Below, one piece after another: positions 5,506 through 6,474 of a stretch of 6,474 nt of DNA (the stretch's first letter is position 1; the number at the start of each line of letters is the position of its first letter). Position numbers and translations under genes: made by a program. The notes under the pieces are model-generated. The model was not told the DNA's origin and searched no databases. It worked only from the letters and a program-made list of their open reading frames with translations. Origin of the DNA: DSBX01 sp046484845 (GTDB lineage Bacteria; Hydrothermota; Tepidihabitantia; Tepidihabitantales; Tepidihabitantaceae); NCBI GenBank assembly GCA_046484845.1, contig JAWOIB010000124.1:1-6474 (forward strand), given 5' to 3'.

Positions 5506-5533
5506 ATCTTCGCCGCTGGCCGGGCGCTGTCAA
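5506..5533 (-). promoter_or_regulatory. Predicted promoter of the lipoprotein gene (leaderless type)
   Basis: A perfect -35 box TTGACA (5533-5528) lies about 17 nt after the upstream stop codon. The -10 box is either GAAGAT (5511-5506, 16-nt spacer, 7 nt to the ATG) or GATATA (5508-5503, 19-nt spacer, 4 nt to the ATG). Either way transcription would begin at or next to the start codon. The exact -10 box is ambiguous. Confidence 0.55.
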
Positions 5534-5549
5534 CCCTGGGCGGCCCGGG

Positions 5550-6474
5550 TCAGCGCGCGACCACCAGCCGTTGCCGGTCCCGGCCGGCCGGCCCGGCGAG
5601 GATGAAGTACACCCCGGGGGCGAGCCGCGACACGTCGTTATCCCCGGGCACGAGGTCCATCACTTTCCGGCCATCGGATGCGATGAGCGATGAGGGATGA
5701 GTGATGAGCGAGGCAGGTAAACGCAGTACCCCGCGCCGGATGCTGGCCCCCGCCGGTCGTTCCCTGCCCTCCCTGCGCCCGGGGTCTTCGGCGATGCCGA
5801 CGGTATCCGCGACGAAGAACACGGCCCGGGCTTCGGCCTGGGCCGCGCCGTCGCTGAAGCGGAACACGGCTTCGTGCCGGCCGGGCGGGAAGCCGGCGCG
5901 GCGGGCGCGGAAGGTCGCCCCCCGCCAGTAGCGCCGGTTGTCCGGCGCGAGCCGGAAGCTGTCCGCCCCGACCTGCACCAGGCAGAGGGTGGGCGGGTTG
6001 GTGTCCGGGTCGGTGTAGCTGACCGAGAAGCTGAACTCGGTTTCCGGGGTGCCGGTATCGGGCGACACCCGGGGGAGGGTCAGGCTGAGCGGCCGGTTGC
6101 TGCCCAGCGCCGGGCGGCCGGTCTGGAGCGGGTGGAACTGCCCGGCGACGGTGGTGTCGTTGGTGGTCGCGCCGCTGGTGGTGATGGTCTGGGTGGTGGC
6201 CGCGGCATGGAGCCAGCCCTGGGTGTTGGGCCAGGGTCCGAAGCGTCGGTCGCCGGTGAGGTCGGCGATGTTACAGCGCATCAGCAGGCGGTTGCCGGAG
6301 GTGGCGGCGTCGATGTCCGCGATGCGCTCCGGGGTGGCGCCGGTGTAGCGGTTGATGGCGAACAGCCCGGTTTCCATCACCGGCCAGGCGCTGACATACA
6401 CCGGGGCGAACACCCAGGAGTCGGAGGGGGCCTCGGGGTTGCTGAACCCGAATGAGTAGGCGTACCATTTGAAC
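5550..6474 (-). CDS. C-terminal part of a secreted surface protein with a C-terminal sorting-like tail (truncated)
   Basis: The frame enters from the right edge and gives ~307 residues before the TGA; the start lies outside. Residues 1-110 (FKWYAYSFGFSNPEAPSDSW...) are Trp/Tyr-rich and not assigned. Residues ~130-222 resemble an Ig-like beta-sandwich seen in bacterial surface proteins: SLTLPRVSPDTGTPETEFSF, then SVSYTDPDTNPP, then PPGRHEAVFRFSDG. Residues ~245-307 form a C-terminal domain with GRKVMDLVPGDNDVSRLAPG and VYFI, like the type A sorting tails of type IX-secreted proteins and especially the tails of WOR-3 secreted proteins. It was probably exported to the cell surface. Residues 256-265 are encoded by a 7-bp tandem repeat. 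A C25/PorU-like peptidase at the other end of the window belongs to the same general secretion theme, but no link is shown. Confidence 0.75.
   Translation of the reverse strand, partial: FKWYAYSFGFSNPEAPSDSWVFAPVYVSAWPVMETGLFAINRYTGATPERIADIDAATSGNRLLMRCNIADLTGDRRFGPWPNTQGWLHAAATTQTITTSGATTNDTTVAGQFHPLQTGRPALGSNRPLSLTLPRVSPDTGTPETEFSFSVSYTDPDTNPPTLCLVQVGADSFRLAPDNRRYWRGATFRARRAGFPPGRHEAVFRFSDGAAQAEARAVFFVADTVGIAEDPGRREGRERPAGASIRRGVLRLPASLITHPSSLIASDGRKVMDLVPGDNDVSRLAPGVYFILAGPAGRDRQRLVVAR
5680..5707. repeat. Heptanucleotide tandem repeat inside coding sequence
   Basis: There are four copies of a 7-bp unit (on the minus strand TCATCAC, TCATCCC, TCATCGC, TCATCGC), preceded by a degenerate fifth copy (GCCTCGC). 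The unit length is not a multiple of three, so it is read in rotating frames as LITHPSSLIA. It sits just before the conserved GRKV motif of the C-terminal tail, where a beta-strand is expected. Confidence 0.8.

Noticed and set aside
4560..5693. 377-codon open frame on the plus strand
   Set aside because: It lies antisense to the lipoprotein gene and the surface protein end. Its composition (Gln/Arg/Gly/Val-rich) shows no domain, as expected for antisense frames in G+C-rich DNA.

Overview
This is a G+C-rich, densely packed bacterial window with seven complete or partial genes on the minus strand and one on the plus strand. Several traits point to a lineage in or near the Fibrobacteres-Chlorobi-Bacteroidetes sphere. 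These are a gingipain-type (C25) secreted peptidase, a surface protein ending in a 'GRKV..L.PG.NDV..L.PGVYF' tail, a chromosomal ORF6N protein, and a small stand-alone RRM protein. The tail most resembles secreted proteins of the candidate phylum WOR-3 (Stahlbacteria). That assignment is made by eye and is tentative.

Layout, left to right. The N-terminal ~496 residues of a secreted C25-type peptidase run off the left edge (minus). Next is a two-domain ChrA-type chromate transporter (minus). Divergent from it is a small charge-segregated protein of unknown function (plus). This converges on a two-gene minus-strand operon: a DUF6508-like protein followed by an ORF6N-domain protein, joined by a 4-base GTGA overlap. 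Upstream of the operon lie a strong 13-bp hairpin terminator and the small RRM RNA-binding protein, which has a structured leader of about 180 nt. Then come an unrecognised lipoprotein and finally the C-terminal ~307 residues of a large surface protein that enters from the right edge.

The most coherent unexplained signal is promoter architecture. Five of the seven visible start codons lie only about 3-9 nt downstream of a plausible -10 box that has a TTGAC-like -35 box 16-17 nt upstream. None of the five has a Shine-Dalgarno sequence, which predicts leaderless mRNAs. The two exceptions both have clear Shine-Dalgarno sequences: the RRM gene with its long leader, and the ORF6N gene internal to the operon. 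Most genes therefore look like separate transcription units with promoters squeezed into 40-100 bp gaps, and one -35 box overlaps the stop codon of the gene before it.

There are two repeat signals inside coding sequence. A 36-bp palindromic element occurs twice, in the same frame, in the peptidase gene. A 7-bp tandem repeat sits in the C-terminal tail of the surface protein. No rRNA, tRNA, CRISPR array, insertion sequence or clear multi-gene defence system is visible. No gene-free stretch exceeds 300 bases; the longest, about 209 bases, is the RRM leader and promoter.
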